Source: Melioribacteraceae bacterium | GTDB taxonomy: Bacteria; Bacteroidota; Ignavibacteria; Ignavibacteriales; Melioribacteraceae | Assembly (NCBI GenBank): GCA_016342755.1 | Contig: JAEINS010000005.1 | Coordinates: forward strand, 124,001 to 188,000 | Length of the DNA: 64,000 nt | Reading direction: 5' to 3' | Shown: positions 1-8,614 of the stretch, one piece after another | Position numbering within the stretch: position 1 is the first letter of the stretch | How the letters are laid out: every line of letters begins with the position of its first letter | Notes under the pieces: model-generated | Told to the model about the DNA's origin: nothing | What the model saw: the letters and a program-made list of their open reading frames with translations, nothing else | The model's database searches: none | Position numbers and translations under genes: made by a program

Positions 1-659
1 ACCAGCGCGGCCTCATGTATACTTAAATAAGTACCCGATTTTGTCTTTAATGTTAAAGGTGTATGGGCAATTTTTATTTCGTTTAAGTATCCCGAATTAT
101 ATAGATATTCGTATCGGTTTTCCTGATATGCATCAATCCACCAGGCATTATGGTTTTCAATTAAATTAAACTCAGTTAATTCATCCGCAATTTTAATACT
201 ATTAACTTCATCTTCCTCCGGAAATTCATATCTGAAACCCAGACCATAATCATAAACCCTAAAAATTATTTTTAACACACATTTATTTTTGTCTATTGGT
301 GTTAATTCAACTGTTAACTGATTATAATTATTCCTTATGGATTTAACCTCTCCCCAGGGCTGATTCCATGTCTCATCAAATGAATTCCGCTCTAAATTTC
401 CAACTGAAAATCTATTAGGAAAATTTGTATTATCCTTAAGTTCAAAACCCAGTTTCGATTTACCTATAATTATATTGCCCGAATATTCTACACTGTAATA
501 CGGAATTCCATCATCCATTAAAAATTTAACTTTAACATTTTCATTTGGTGATAAGATTTCATTTGACTGTGGATAGACATCTTGAACACAGAGAAGAACC
601 AAAATTACAATAAGTGTTACTGACTGGAATATTTTTTTTCTGATATCAATAATTTTCAT
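1..659 (-). CDS. GH97 family glycoside hydrolase, N-terminal part (cut by window edge)
   Basis: An open frame starts at ATG 659-657 and continues off the left edge, giving about 219 residues. It opens with a hydrophobic signal peptide (KKIFQSVTLIVILVLL...) followed by features of the GH97 N-terminal beta-sandwich: SPNENVKVKF, YYSVEYSG, a WGEVKSIRNNYNQLTVEL segment, GLGFRYEFP, IADELTEFNL and WWIDAYQENRYEYLYN. GH97 enzymes are retaining or inverting exo-alpha-glucosidases or alpha-galactosidases (SusB type), usually periplasmic. The catalytic barrel lies outside the window, so linkage and mechanism cannot be judged. It follows the hybrid two-component regulator gene on the same strand after 238 bp and has its own upstream direct repeat at 733-762. 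The family call is firm; the specificity is unknown. Confidence 0.85.
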   Translation of the reverse strand, partial: MKIIDIRKKIFQSVTLIVILVLLCVQDVYPQSNEILSPNENVKVKFLMDDGIPYYSVEYSGNIIIGKSKLGFELKDNTNFPNRFSVGNLERNSFDETWNQPWGEVKSIRNNYNQLTVELTPIDKNKCVLKIIFRVYDYGLGFRYEFPEEDEVNSIKIADELTEFNLIENHNAWWIDAYQENRYEYLYNSGYLNEIKIAHTPLTLKTKSGTYLSIHEAAL

Positions 660-732
660 TAGCTATAACTCGCAGATTATCTATAAAATATTGATCTGAA
701 ATTAAACACAAAGATTAATTTTGTCTCATAAG

Positions 733-762
733 ATAGTATCAAAATGTAGCACAATAGTATCA
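733..762. promoter_or_regulatory. 9-bp direct repeat with 21-bp period upstream of the GH97 gene
   Basis: The sequence ATAGTATCA occurs at 733-741 and again at 754-762, so the copies sit exactly 21 bp (two helical turns) apart. The flanks are also similar: each copy is followed three bases later by TG. The pair lies 74-103 bp upstream of the GH97 start. Tandem half-sites on one face of the helix are how AraC-type DNA-binding domains usually bind, and the neighbouring gene encodes such a protein. The assignment as its operator is inference. Confidence 0.4.
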
Positions 763-824
763 TTTTGATCAAAACGGTCTATTTTCGAGGGTTTTCCCTG
801 ACAGAGGTAATTTTAAATTTCTCA

Positions 825-854
825 GATCTTAAAATTCTGGTGTTTCTTAAGATC
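825..854 (-). terminator. Possible hairpin after the hybrid regulator gene
   Basis: GATCTTAA (825-832) and TTAAGATC (847-854) form a perfect 8-bp inverted repeat with a 14-nt loop, 44-73 nt downstream of the hybrid regulator stop codon. No clear U-tract follows on the minus strand; on the plus strand a T5 run follows. It may be a weak terminator or a binding palindrome. Confidence 0.25.
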
Positions 855-897
855 AGTTTTTCTATTAATATTTGGTTTTAGTAAACCTATTAATTAA

Positions 898-3800
898 CTA
901 ATTAATATTTTGAGAAAGGTATTCTGAAGGTGATTTTCCGTACTGTTTTCTGAAACATCTTGAAAAATAATTTAAGTCTTTAAATCCAATATAGTACGCA
1001 ATTTCTGTTACATTCATTTTTCGCTGATCGAGAAGCTGCTTTGCTCTTTTTAATCGGATAATACGTATAAATTCATGAACAGTCTGACCGGTTAGCCCTT
1101 TTAATTTACGGTATAACTGAACACGGCTTATACCAACCTGACTACTTAGATAGTCCGCATCCATTTTCCAATTCGATATATCATCTTCAACAACCTGTTT
1201 AATTCTAATCATAAACTTTTCATCCAGGCTTAACACCTTAGAATTTTCCGGTTCAGATAATATTTGCTGGCGATATTTCTCTTTTATCTTATTATTTTCG
1301 AGCAGCAGATTATTAACCCTGGCAAATAATTCTTCATCATCAAATGGTTTGGGAAGATAGGCGACAGCTCCAACTTTAATACCTTTAAGTCTGTTTTCGG
1401 CTTCTGAGTGTGCTGTTAATAAAATTATTGGAATATGACTTGTTTTTTCTTCGCTCTTCAATTTCCGGCAAAGTTCATATCCATCCAATTCCGGCATCAT
1501 AATATCGCTGATGATTATATCCGGGACAGCGTCGATTGCTTTCTCAAATCCCTCGCGGCCATTTTTGGCTGTTAAAACCTGGAACCTGTCGCTGAATAAA
1601 TCTCTAACATAATGCCTCATATCCGGTTCATCATCAATAAATAAAATAAGCGAACTATCAATAGGCATAGAAACGGACGGAATTGTCTCAATCCCCTTGT
1701 TTTCAGAAACATTAGGTTCTAACTGACTATTTTTATCATGTTCAATTTTATCAAACTCAACTATATCTGCTGGCAAAATCACTCTGAATAATGTTCCTTT
1801 ATCCTTTTCGCTTTCAACAGAAATTTTTCCCTGATGCAACTCAACTAGTTCATGTGTAAGATTTAATCCTATGCCAATTCCTTCGGAATGTGTTGATTCA
1901 CCGTAACTAACCTGATAAAACCTTTCGAAAATACGTTCTCTCTGATCCTCAGGTATTCCAATCCCGGAATCACTAATTAGTATCTCAATATAATTTTGCA
2001 ATTTAACATCTTTTACAACTACATTAATCGATATACCAATTTCACCGCCATCCGGAGTAAATTTAAACGCGTTTGAAAGTATATTATAGATAATTTTATC
2101 AATTATATCTTTATCAAACCAGGTATAAACATTATTAACATTTGTATTAAATGAAAAATTAATGTTATGATCGAGAGCATACTGCTTAAAGGATAAATAG
2201 ATGTTTTTTATAAAACTAATAAGCTCACTTTTTTCCAGATTAAGAATTATCTCCGGCGCCTCTGTTTCATAAAAGTTGATAAGCTGCTCCATCATTCTTG
2301 AAAGACGTTCGGCATTTCTAATTATCAGGCTAACCTTTTCTTTTGTTCCTTCATTTACTTTACCTGATTTAAGAAGCCTTTCCAGAGGACCAACTATAAG
2401 CATAATCGGAGTACGGATTTCGTGAGATACATTACTGAAAAAACGGGATTTTATTTTATCTAATTCTGATAATTTTTCAATTTTTATATGCTCCAGTTCC
2501 AGTTCATGACGCAGTTTTTCCTGCTTAATGTAATATTTCATTCCAATATACAGTATTAAGAAAAATGTACCGGCATAAAACAAATAAGCCCACCACGTTT
2601 TCCAAAATGGCGGATGAACCCTAATTAGCAGTTCAATTCCTTTATTATTCCATACTCCATTGTTATTAGCCGCTTTTACTCTAAAAACATAATCGCCTGC
2701 ATCAAGATTTGTATATGTTACATTTCGCCTGTTCCCGGAATAAATCCAATCATCTTCAAATCCTTCAAGCATGTAAGCATATTGGTTTTTTTCGGGATGT
2801 GTATAATTTAACGCTGTAAATTCTAAGGTAAATACTGTGTGATAATAGGAAAGTTCAATTTGTTTTGTTTCACTAATGTGTTTTTTTAATACATTATTTT
2901 CACCAATCATCTCCGATTTATTTGAAATTTTGAAATCGGTAAATACAATTCTGGGAGGAAATGGATTAACAGTTATTTCTTTGGGATCGAAAATATTAAA
3001 ACCTTTAGAACCTCCAAATAATATTTCCCCTTTCCCGGTTTTATAAACAGAATTTCTATTGAAACTATATCCTTGAATATTGTTAGTCAGATCATAATGA
3101 TTAAATTCTTTTAAATCGGGACTTATACTGGATATTCCTTTTAGCGAACTTATCCACAATGTTCTGCTGGAATCTTCCGTAACTGCCGAGACATAATTAG
3201 AAAGCAATCCGTCATCCTTTCCAAACACTTTAAAAGAACCATTTTCCCTATCCATTAAATTTAATCCGTTAGATGTAGCAACCCATAATCTGCCCGAAAG
3301 ATCCTCATGTATACAATGTACTACGTTATTGCTTATCCCATTTTCAATTTGCGGATAATACTGATATCGCCAAAACTCAACTTCGCCGTTTTCTTTTTCC
3401 TTTAATTTGTTTAATCCGTCTCCTAATGATCCTATCCAGATCTTATTTTCGCTATCCTGATACAAAGTAAATAAATTATTGCTGGAAATACTGTTAAGAT
3501 TATTTGGTATGTTTTTGTATGTTTCCCATGTTCCGTCATCAAGATGGAATATGTTTAATCCTCCATGATATGTAGCTACATATATTTTATTTTTTCCATC
3601 AAACAACAGATCAAAAATATCATTACTAGCCAGACGGCTATTATCAGTATTTAATCTGGTAAATTTATTTTTCTTCTGGTCGTAGATATTAATTCCGCCA
3701 TTCCATGTTCCTATCCATAATCTGTCTTTATCATCAAAACATAAACTTAAAATACCGTTGCTGCTAATGCTGTTTTGATCTGACGGGTTGTGCAGAAATA

Positions 3801-4995
3801 CTGAAAATTTACGAGATTTTCTATCGAAATAGTTTAAGCCTCCGCCATCCGTAGCAATCCATAAATTACCCTTTTTATCTTCAAGAAAATCGGTAACAAT
3901 ATCATTCGATAAATGACTTAGTCCTTTTGTACTCTGATAATTATCAAACCGGACACTAAACGGATCTATATAATTTACGCCGGAATTCCAGATCCCAAAC
4001 CAAATACGGTTATAACTGTCCTGACATATAGACCATATTGAATTGCCGCTAATAGATTTTGGATCATCGGGATTATTATAAATATGATTCTTGATTTTTC
4101 TATCGGCATCAATAACTACAAGTCCGGCGTTCTCTAAGCTTACCCAGAGATTTCCGTCTTTATCCAGAAATAAAGCTAATAACCTGTAATTACTGAAATA
4201 TGTATTTTCTTTAAAGTTGTCCTTAAATTTTTCCAGCTTAAAACTATTATCATTTAATGTAAGCTTAATTAGTCCGGCTCTATTAGTCGCTATCCAGTAA
4301 TAACCATCCTTGTCCTGAAGCATTTCATGAAAATGCCAGCCTTCTTCACCAAGTTTTTCTTTACTGCCATTTATAAATAATTGCAGTTCTTTTTTCCCGG
4401 AATCGAATTTGAATAAATCGTTCCAGTAGCCATACCAAATTGTTCCTGAAATATCTTCATAAATAAAATTGTGGTAGGTTACCCTGTTTGTTTTTGCTTC
4501 ATCCGGAACAGCTTCATATCTTACGAAGTCATTAGATTCAGGCTGAAATAGACAGAGATCACCGGCAGCCACCCAGATTCGCCCTAATCTGTCAACAATT
4601 ACATCACTTACATTATCACTCGATAAACTTTTGTTATCACCCGGGACAGTAAAATATCTTATAAATTTATCATTTGTCCTGTCGTATCTATTTAATCCAT
4701 GTTCAGTAGCAATCCATAAATCACCATTTTTATCCTCAACAATTTTTCTTATATAATTATTCGAAATTGAAATACTATCGCTGAAGTTGTGTTCGTAAAC
4801 CAGTATCTGAATACCGTCAAACCTATTTAAGCCATAAGCGGTTCCAAACCATAAAAAACCTTTACTGTCTTCTATAATTGTTGTAACTGTGTTTTGCGAG
4901 ATTGGTTCATCAAGGTGAATAAAATAATTATCTTTTATCTGTCCCGTCAATTGTATAAAAATGCAGAGTGAAACTATAAGAAGATTTTTAAGCAT
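898..4995 (-). CDS. Hybrid two-component system regulator (periplasmic propeller sensor / kinase / receiver / AraC)
   Basis: At 1365 aa this is a one-protein sensor-regulator of the type that controls polysaccharide loci. After a signal peptide come about 700 residues of Reg_prop blades with recurring GLWFGT, LWIAT and IWIGS-type strands. A Y_Y_Y domain follows (about 730-790), then one membrane span (about 800-820). The HisKA box has SHEIRTP with phospho-acceptor His858. An HATPase domain carries DSGIGIPEDQ and GIGLNL, and a receiver domain has Asp1164 in ISDIMMPELDG. The protein ends with two AraC helix-turn-helix motifs (IAYYIGFKDLNYFSRCFRKQ). The periplasmic part probably senses an oligosaccharide released by the locus. 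It lies between the periplasmic-binding kinase and the GH97 gene, all on the minus strand. Every key residue is present, so it looks functional. The ligand is unknown. Confidence 0.95.
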   Translation of the reverse strand: MLKNLLIVSLCIFIQLTGQIKDNYFIHLDEPISQNTVTTIIEDSKGFLWFGTAYGLNRFDGIQILVYEHNFSDSISISNNYIRKIVEDKNGDLWIATEHGLNRYDRTNDKFIRYFTVPGDNKSLSSDNVSDVIVDRLGRIWVAAGDLCLFQPESNDFVRYEAVPDEAKTNRVTYHNFIYEDISGTIWYGYWNDLFKFDSGKKELQLFINGSKEKLGEEGWHFHEMLQDKDGYYWIATNRAGLIKLTLNDNSFKLEKFKDNFKENTYFSNYRLLALFLDKDGNLWVSLENAGLVVIDADRKIKNHIYNNPDDPKSISGNSIWSICQDSYNRIWFGIWNSGVNYIDPFSVRFDNYQSTKGLSHLSNDIVTDFLEDKKGNLWIATDGGGLNYFDRKSRKFSVFLHNPSDQNSISSNGILSLCFDDKDRLWIGTWNGGINIYDQKKNKFTRLNTDNSRLASNDIFDLLFDGKNKIYVATYHGGLNIFHLDDGTWETYKNIPNNLNSISSNNLFTLYQDSENKIWIGSLGDGLNKLKEKENGEVEFWRYQYYPQIENGISNNVVHCIHEDLSGRLWVATSNGLNLMDRENGSFKVFGKDDGLLSNYVSAVTEDSSRTLWISSLKGISSISPDLKEFNHYDLTNNIQGYSFNRNSVYKTGKGEILFGGSKGFNIFDPKEITVNPFPPRIVFTDFKISNKSEMIGENNVLKKHISETKQIELSYYHTVFTLEFTALNYTHPEKNQYAYMLEGFEDDWIYSGNRRNVTYTNLDAGDYVFRVKAANNNGVWNNKGIELLIRVHPPFWKTWWAYLFYAGTFFLILYIGMKYYIKQEKLRHELELEHIKIEKLSELDKIKSRFFSNVSHEIRTPIMLIVGPLERLLKSGKVNEGTKEKVSLIIRNAERLSRMMEQLINFYETEAPEIILNLEKSELISFIKNIYLSFKQYALDHNINFSFNTNVNNVYTWFDKDIIDKIIYNILSNAFKFTPDGGEIGISINVVVKDVKLQNYIEILISDSGIGIPEDQRERIFERFYQVSYGESTHSEGIGIGLNLTHELVELHQGKISVESEKDKGTLFRVILPADIVEFDKIEHDKNSQLEPNVSENKGIETIPSVSMPIDSSLILFIDDEPDMRHYVRDLFSDRFQVLTAKNGREGFEKAIDAVPDIIISDIMMPELDGYELCRKLKSEEKTSHIPIILLTAHSEAENRLKGIKVGAVAYLPKPFDDEELFARVNNLLLENNKIKEKYRQQILSEPENSKVLSLDEKFMIRIKQVVEDDISNWKMDADYLSSQVGISRVQLYRKLKGLTGQTVHEFIRIIRLKRAKQLLDQRKMNVTEIAYYIGFKDLNYFSRCFRKQYGKSPSEYLSQNIN

Positions 4996-5120
4996 ATAAA
5001 GAATTTCACAATAAAGTTATTGTCAGTTTATTACAGATATAAAACTACTAATTTAATCTTAAATTATAAAACATATTAATGGTACAAATAGATTGGTTTT
5101 CTGAAGTAATTAGCAAACTA

Positions 5121-7085
5121 TTAATTTAGAATATTAGATAAGTTGAAAGTAAGTTTAAATATTGTTCCTTCTTTTTTTATACTAGATACTTTAATATCAA
5201 TATCGTTCAGTTCACAATACTTTTTAACAAGAGCCATACCAATTCCATTTCCATCAAAACTTCTTGTGTAACCCTGTTCCTCTTGTCTAAAAGGCTCAAA
5301 AATATGCGGTAAAAATTCTTTAGAAATTCCTATTCCGGTATCCTTAACCGTAATAATTATTTTGCCGGTTTCATTTTTATCTGCTTCTATTACCACAGAT
5401 CCTTTTAGCGTGTATTTTATGGAATTATCTATAAGGTTTGATAAAATTTGCGTTATACTGAACAGATCACCTTTAACTGCCGTTCCATTTGTTTTATTTA
5501 TATAATTAAGTTCAATATCCTTTTTTACCGCATTATTTCTATACTCTTTTAACAAAGGTTCTATTACTTCCTTTCCAAGATTAATAGTCTTTATAATAGT
5601 ATCGTAAGAACCTAACTGAATCTCAGACATATTTATAAGCAAATCAATTGTTCTCATAATTCTCTTGCTCGATGCACTTATACTCTCGTATATATAATCG
5701 CTGTCCTCTTTTTCACCAGGTTCATCGGCAGAACAGTTCTCAATAAGAAGTCCCGTATAATTTAAAATATTATTAACAGGAGTTCTAATCTCATGTGAAA
5801 TCTGGGCAAGAAATTCGGATTTTAATTTATCAGATTTTTCTGCCTTTTCTTTTGCAATTGTTAATTCCCTAAAGTGATCTTTAACATGAGTTATATCTTT
5901 AATAAATACAGCAAGACCTTTTTTAGACGGAATTCCTCTAATTTCCAGCCATTGATTTAACTCCTCTTTAAAGAATTCTAGTCTAATTGTTTTTTTAGTT
6001 TCAACAGCATTTTTAAAATCTGTAAACAAATGATTTTTTAAGTAGGGAAATGTTTCCCAAATATTCTTCCCTTCTATCGATTCAATATCTCCGCCAAAGA
6101 GTAATGCAGCCTGATGATTTACATTTGTAAATACCCAGTCATTAGTCAGCCAGTAAAAACCTTCATCCATATTTTCAAGAGTATCAATAAGTTTTTTATG
6201 AGTATCTATCAATTTTTCAGTTTTTAATCTGACTTGTCTTTGTAATGCCCTATTCCAAATAAAAATGACGCCAATTATTATAATCAGTACAATAAGAAGA
6301 TAACTAATATAATGAAGAATACTATTTATGCTTTCAAAAGCTTCCTCTTTTTGCCCAAACCATTTATCTTCAATTTCTTCAAGTTTACGTGTATCTTTTA
6401 ATTTTACTAATCCCTTATTTAAGATCCTCAGTAATTCAGAATTTCCTTCTTTAACAACAAAGGCATACTCTTTAGGAAAAATGGGCGCACCTACCCTTAT
6501 TATATTATTATATTCATTTAGCTTAAATATATTACGCGAAACTGTCTGGGATAATACTGCGCAATCACCAATACCATTTGATAATAAAATTAATGCCTCA
6601 GGTTCATTTTCAACTTTAATTAATTTTGATTCAGGATATAGATCAATAAGTTTATCATAAACAAAGGACATATTTTGTACAATTACACTTTTCCCTTTTA
6701 AATCATCAAGAGAATTTATATTGCTAACACCTTTTCTAACAAAAATCTCATCGTAAGCTATGGTAAAGGGAATTGAAAAATCGACTAATGAATCTCTCAT
6801 ATCAGAATAAAACATATCAGAGATATCAATATTACTGGTCTGTTCAAGTTCTTTTCTAATCACCGACCAATTATCAAGTCTAAATTTGACGTTGAAATTT
6901 AATTCTTCAGCAATTGCACTTATAACAGCAATATTGAATCCGTCCGGGACACCTTCGTCATTTAAATATTCGTAAGGCGGGTAATTTGAATCTCCTCCGT
7001 AAATATATGTTTTACGTTCTGCCTGAGAGTACAGTAAAGTTGCAGATAATAATAGAATACATAAAAACAAGTTTAGTCTAAACAT
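5121..7085 (-). CDS. Histidine kinase with SBP_bac_3 periplasmic sensor and PAS domain
   Basis: A 654-aa membrane sensor kinase. The ATG at 7085 is preferred over an upstream start (7166) because it has a GGAAG ribosome site 4 nt upstream and begins a clean signal peptide (MFRLNLFLCILLLS...). Residues 24-245 form an extracellular solute-binding family 3 domain (SNYPPYEYLNDEG, DGFNIAVISAIA, FPKEYAFVVKEGN). One transmembrane span (about 255-277) follows, then a PAS-like domain (about 300-410), a HisKA box with His431 (SHEIRTPVNNIL) and an HATPase (DTGIGISKEF, GNGIGMALVKKYC). There is no receiver domain and no separate response regulator nearby. SBP_bac_3 sensors usually bind amino acids or small organic ligands, so it might report on peptide release rather than sugar. 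That reading is inference. Confidence 0.9.
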   Translation of the reverse strand: MFRLNLFLCILLLSATLLYSQAERKTYIYGGDSNYPPYEYLNDEGVPDGFNIAVISAIAEELNFNVKFRLDNWSVIRKELEQTSNIDISDMFYSDMRDSLVDFSIPFTIAYDEIFVRKGVSNINSLDDLKGKSVIVQNMSFVYDKLIDLYPESKLIKVENEPEALILLSNGIGDCAVLSQTVSRNIFKLNEYNNIIRVGAPIFPKEYAFVVKEGNSELLRILNKGLVKLKDTRKLEEIEDKWFGQKEEAFESINSILHYISYLLIVLIIIIGVIFIWNRALQRQVRLKTEKLIDTHKKLIDTLENMDEGFYWLTNDWVFTNVNHQAALLFGGDIESIEGKNIWETFPYLKNHLFTDFKNAVETKKTIRLEFFKEELNQWLEIRGIPSKKGLAVFIKDITHVKDHFRELTIAKEKAEKSDKLKSEFLAQISHEIRTPVNNILNYTGLLIENCSADEPGEKEDSDYIYESISASSKRIMRTIDLLINMSEIQLGSYDTIIKTINLGKEVIEPLLKEYRNNAVKKDIELNYINKTNGTAVKGDLFSITQILSNLIDNSIKYTLKGSVVIEADKNETGKIIITVKDTGIGISKEFLPHIFEPFRQEEQGYTRSFDGNGIGMALVKKYCELNDIDIKVSSIKKEGTIFKLTFNLSNILN

Positions 7086-7225
7086 ATATCTTCCGATTAG
7101 TAAGATAGTTGAATCGATTAAAATTATAAGTGTGGTTGAATTTAAACTTTTGAATTCAATTTTCAAATAAAATTAGCTCATAAAGAAAAAATCATTTTTA
7201 GTACGCGGAAGTATTTTTATAAGAA

Positions 7226-7290
7226 ATCCCGTTATTTTTCTAAAGTTGAAATACAAAAAAGTATAATCAACTCAATTAAAATAACAGGAT
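7226..7290 (-). promoter_or_regulatory. Long three-stem RNA hairpin between GH43 and kinase genes
   Basis: The arms ATCCCGTTATTTT (7226-7238) and AAAATAACAGGAT (7278-7290) are complementary over 13 positions. Inside them AGTTGA (7244-7249) pairs with TCAACT (7267-7272) and ATAC (7251-7254) with GTAT (7261-7264) around an A6 loop. On the minus-strand RNA the only imperfect pair in the outer stem becomes a G-U wobble, while plus-strand RNA would have a C-A mismatch. This favours function in the minus-strand transcript. It sits 71 nt after the GH43 stop and 141 nt before the kinase start. It could be a terminator, a processing signal or a leader structure. Confidence 0.5.
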
Positions 7291-7360
7291 CTAAATATTG
7301 ATAAACATTTTATTATTTTCATTTAACATATTAAACACTGATGTTGGAACTTAATATATC

Positions 7361-8425
7361 TCATTTCAGCAAACGTTTTTCAACTCCAGTAAATGTTATT
7401 TTAACCGGCTTAATCAATCCGGTTTCATCAAAATACATTCTGTCAATACATATTACACGATGATTAATATTTGTTCTGTCAAGCGGTCTTCTATGGTAAA
7501 CTATATACCAGTCATCAGTATTTGGAATATTTATAAGTGAATGATGTCCGCTTCCGGTTGCAACTTTAGGATCCTGCTTTAATATCTTTTTAATCCTGGT
7601 AAAAGGACCAAGCGGAGAATCACTTATTGCATAAGCCACGCTATAATCGGGTCCTCCCCATCCTCCTTCGGACCACATCATATAATATTTATTTTTACGT
7701 TTAAAAACAAAAGGTCCTTCTACATAATTTCCCGGAGTAATTTCCTTGAACATTTTCCCGTCATCAAATGGTTTAAGACTCAGCAGATCTTCGCTAAGTT
7801 TTACAACATTGCAATGTCTCCATCCGCCATAATATAAATATATCTGATTATCATCATCACGAAAAACAAACTGATCAATCGGCTGGGCATCATTATAGAA
7901 TTTATTAATCAATGGTTTGCCAATGGCATCAATAAAAGGGCCTTCCGGTTTATCGGCAACAGCAACACCAATACCGCCAAACTCACCGTCACTTTGAATA
8001 TCGTTTGCGCCAAAGAAAAGATAATACTTATTTTTTGCTTTAATTATTGATGGAGCCCAAAGAGCAAATGAAGCCCACTTAACGTCTTTAATATCCAATA
8101 CGTGCGAATGTTTTTCCCAAGTTACTAAGTCATTAGATGAAAACGCATTAAAGAAAGTCTGCTTAAGGTATTCTTTATTAATTGTATTCTTTTGGGCATT
8201 CAACTGTTCTTCGCTAAATTCTGTTGATACATCAGGAATATCATAATGATCTGAGTAAGTTGGATAAATCCAGTATTCATCACCAAATATTATTGCCTCC
8301 GGATCCGCATACCAGCCTTTAACAACTGGATTTCCTGAAAAAGATTTGGGATCTTCATTAGTTTCGTTTGTACATGATACTAATGATATCAAAATAAAGA
8401 TCAAGAAAATGTTCACACTTCGCAT
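7361..8425 (-). CDS. GH43 family lipoprotein glycosidase
   Basis: A 354-aa lipoprotein: the signal peptide ends in a LVSC lipobox with Cys18. The five-bladed propeller fold of GH43 is recognisable from the expected catalytic trio: Asp41 in YADPE (base), Asp184 in PIDQFVFRDDD (pKa modulator) and Glu236 in VEGPFV (acid). Other family features are WAPS, YYMMWSEGGWGGPDYSVAYA, GSGHHS and WYIVYHRRP. GH43 enzymes include alpha-L-arabinofuranosidases, beta-xylosidases and exo-galactosidases. Which activity applies cannot be read from the sequence, but an enzyme removing side decorations fits the setting. An AAGGA ribosome site precedes the start. Upstream on the same strand is the GH127-like gene, 189 bp away. 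Confidence 0.88.
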   Translation of the reverse strand: MRSVNIFLIFILISLVSCTNETNEDPKSFSGNPVVKGWYADPEAIIFGDEYWIYPTYSDHYDIPDVSTEFSEEQLNAQKNTINKEYLKQTFFNAFSSNDLVTWEKHSHVLDIKDVKWASFALWAPSIIKAKNKYYLFFGANDIQSDGEFGGIGVAVADKPEGPFIDAIGKPLINKFYNDAQPIDQFVFRDDDNQIYLYYGGWRHCNVVKLSEDLLSLKPFDDGKMFKEITPGNYVEGPFVFKRKNKYYMMWSEGGWGGPDYSVAYAISDSPLGPFTRIKKILKQDPKVATGSGHHSLINIPNTDDWYIVYHRRPLDRTNINHRVICIDRMYFDETGLIKPVKITFTGVEKRLLK

Positions 8426-8568
8426 AATTGTTTTCCTTAAAACTTGTAATATTAAATACTATTATAATTCCTAATACCAGTTATCTACTTATTACCACGC
8501 TAAATTTGATTCTCACTTCGAAAAACAAATATCAGTTCACTTAATATGTTTTTACATTCAGCAATTTA

Positions 8569-8592
8569 TAAAGATTATATTTATCATCTTTA
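8569..8592 (-). terminator. Weak AT-rich hairpin after the GH127-like gene
   Basis: TAAAGAT (8569-8575) and ATCTTTA (8586-8592) form a perfect 7-bp stem with a 10-nt loop, 23-46 nt beyond the GH127-like stop codon. No strong U-tract follows, so it is only a possible terminator. Confidence 0.25.
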
Positions 8593-8614
8593 CAAAGGGA
8601 ATTTAAAATGCTGG

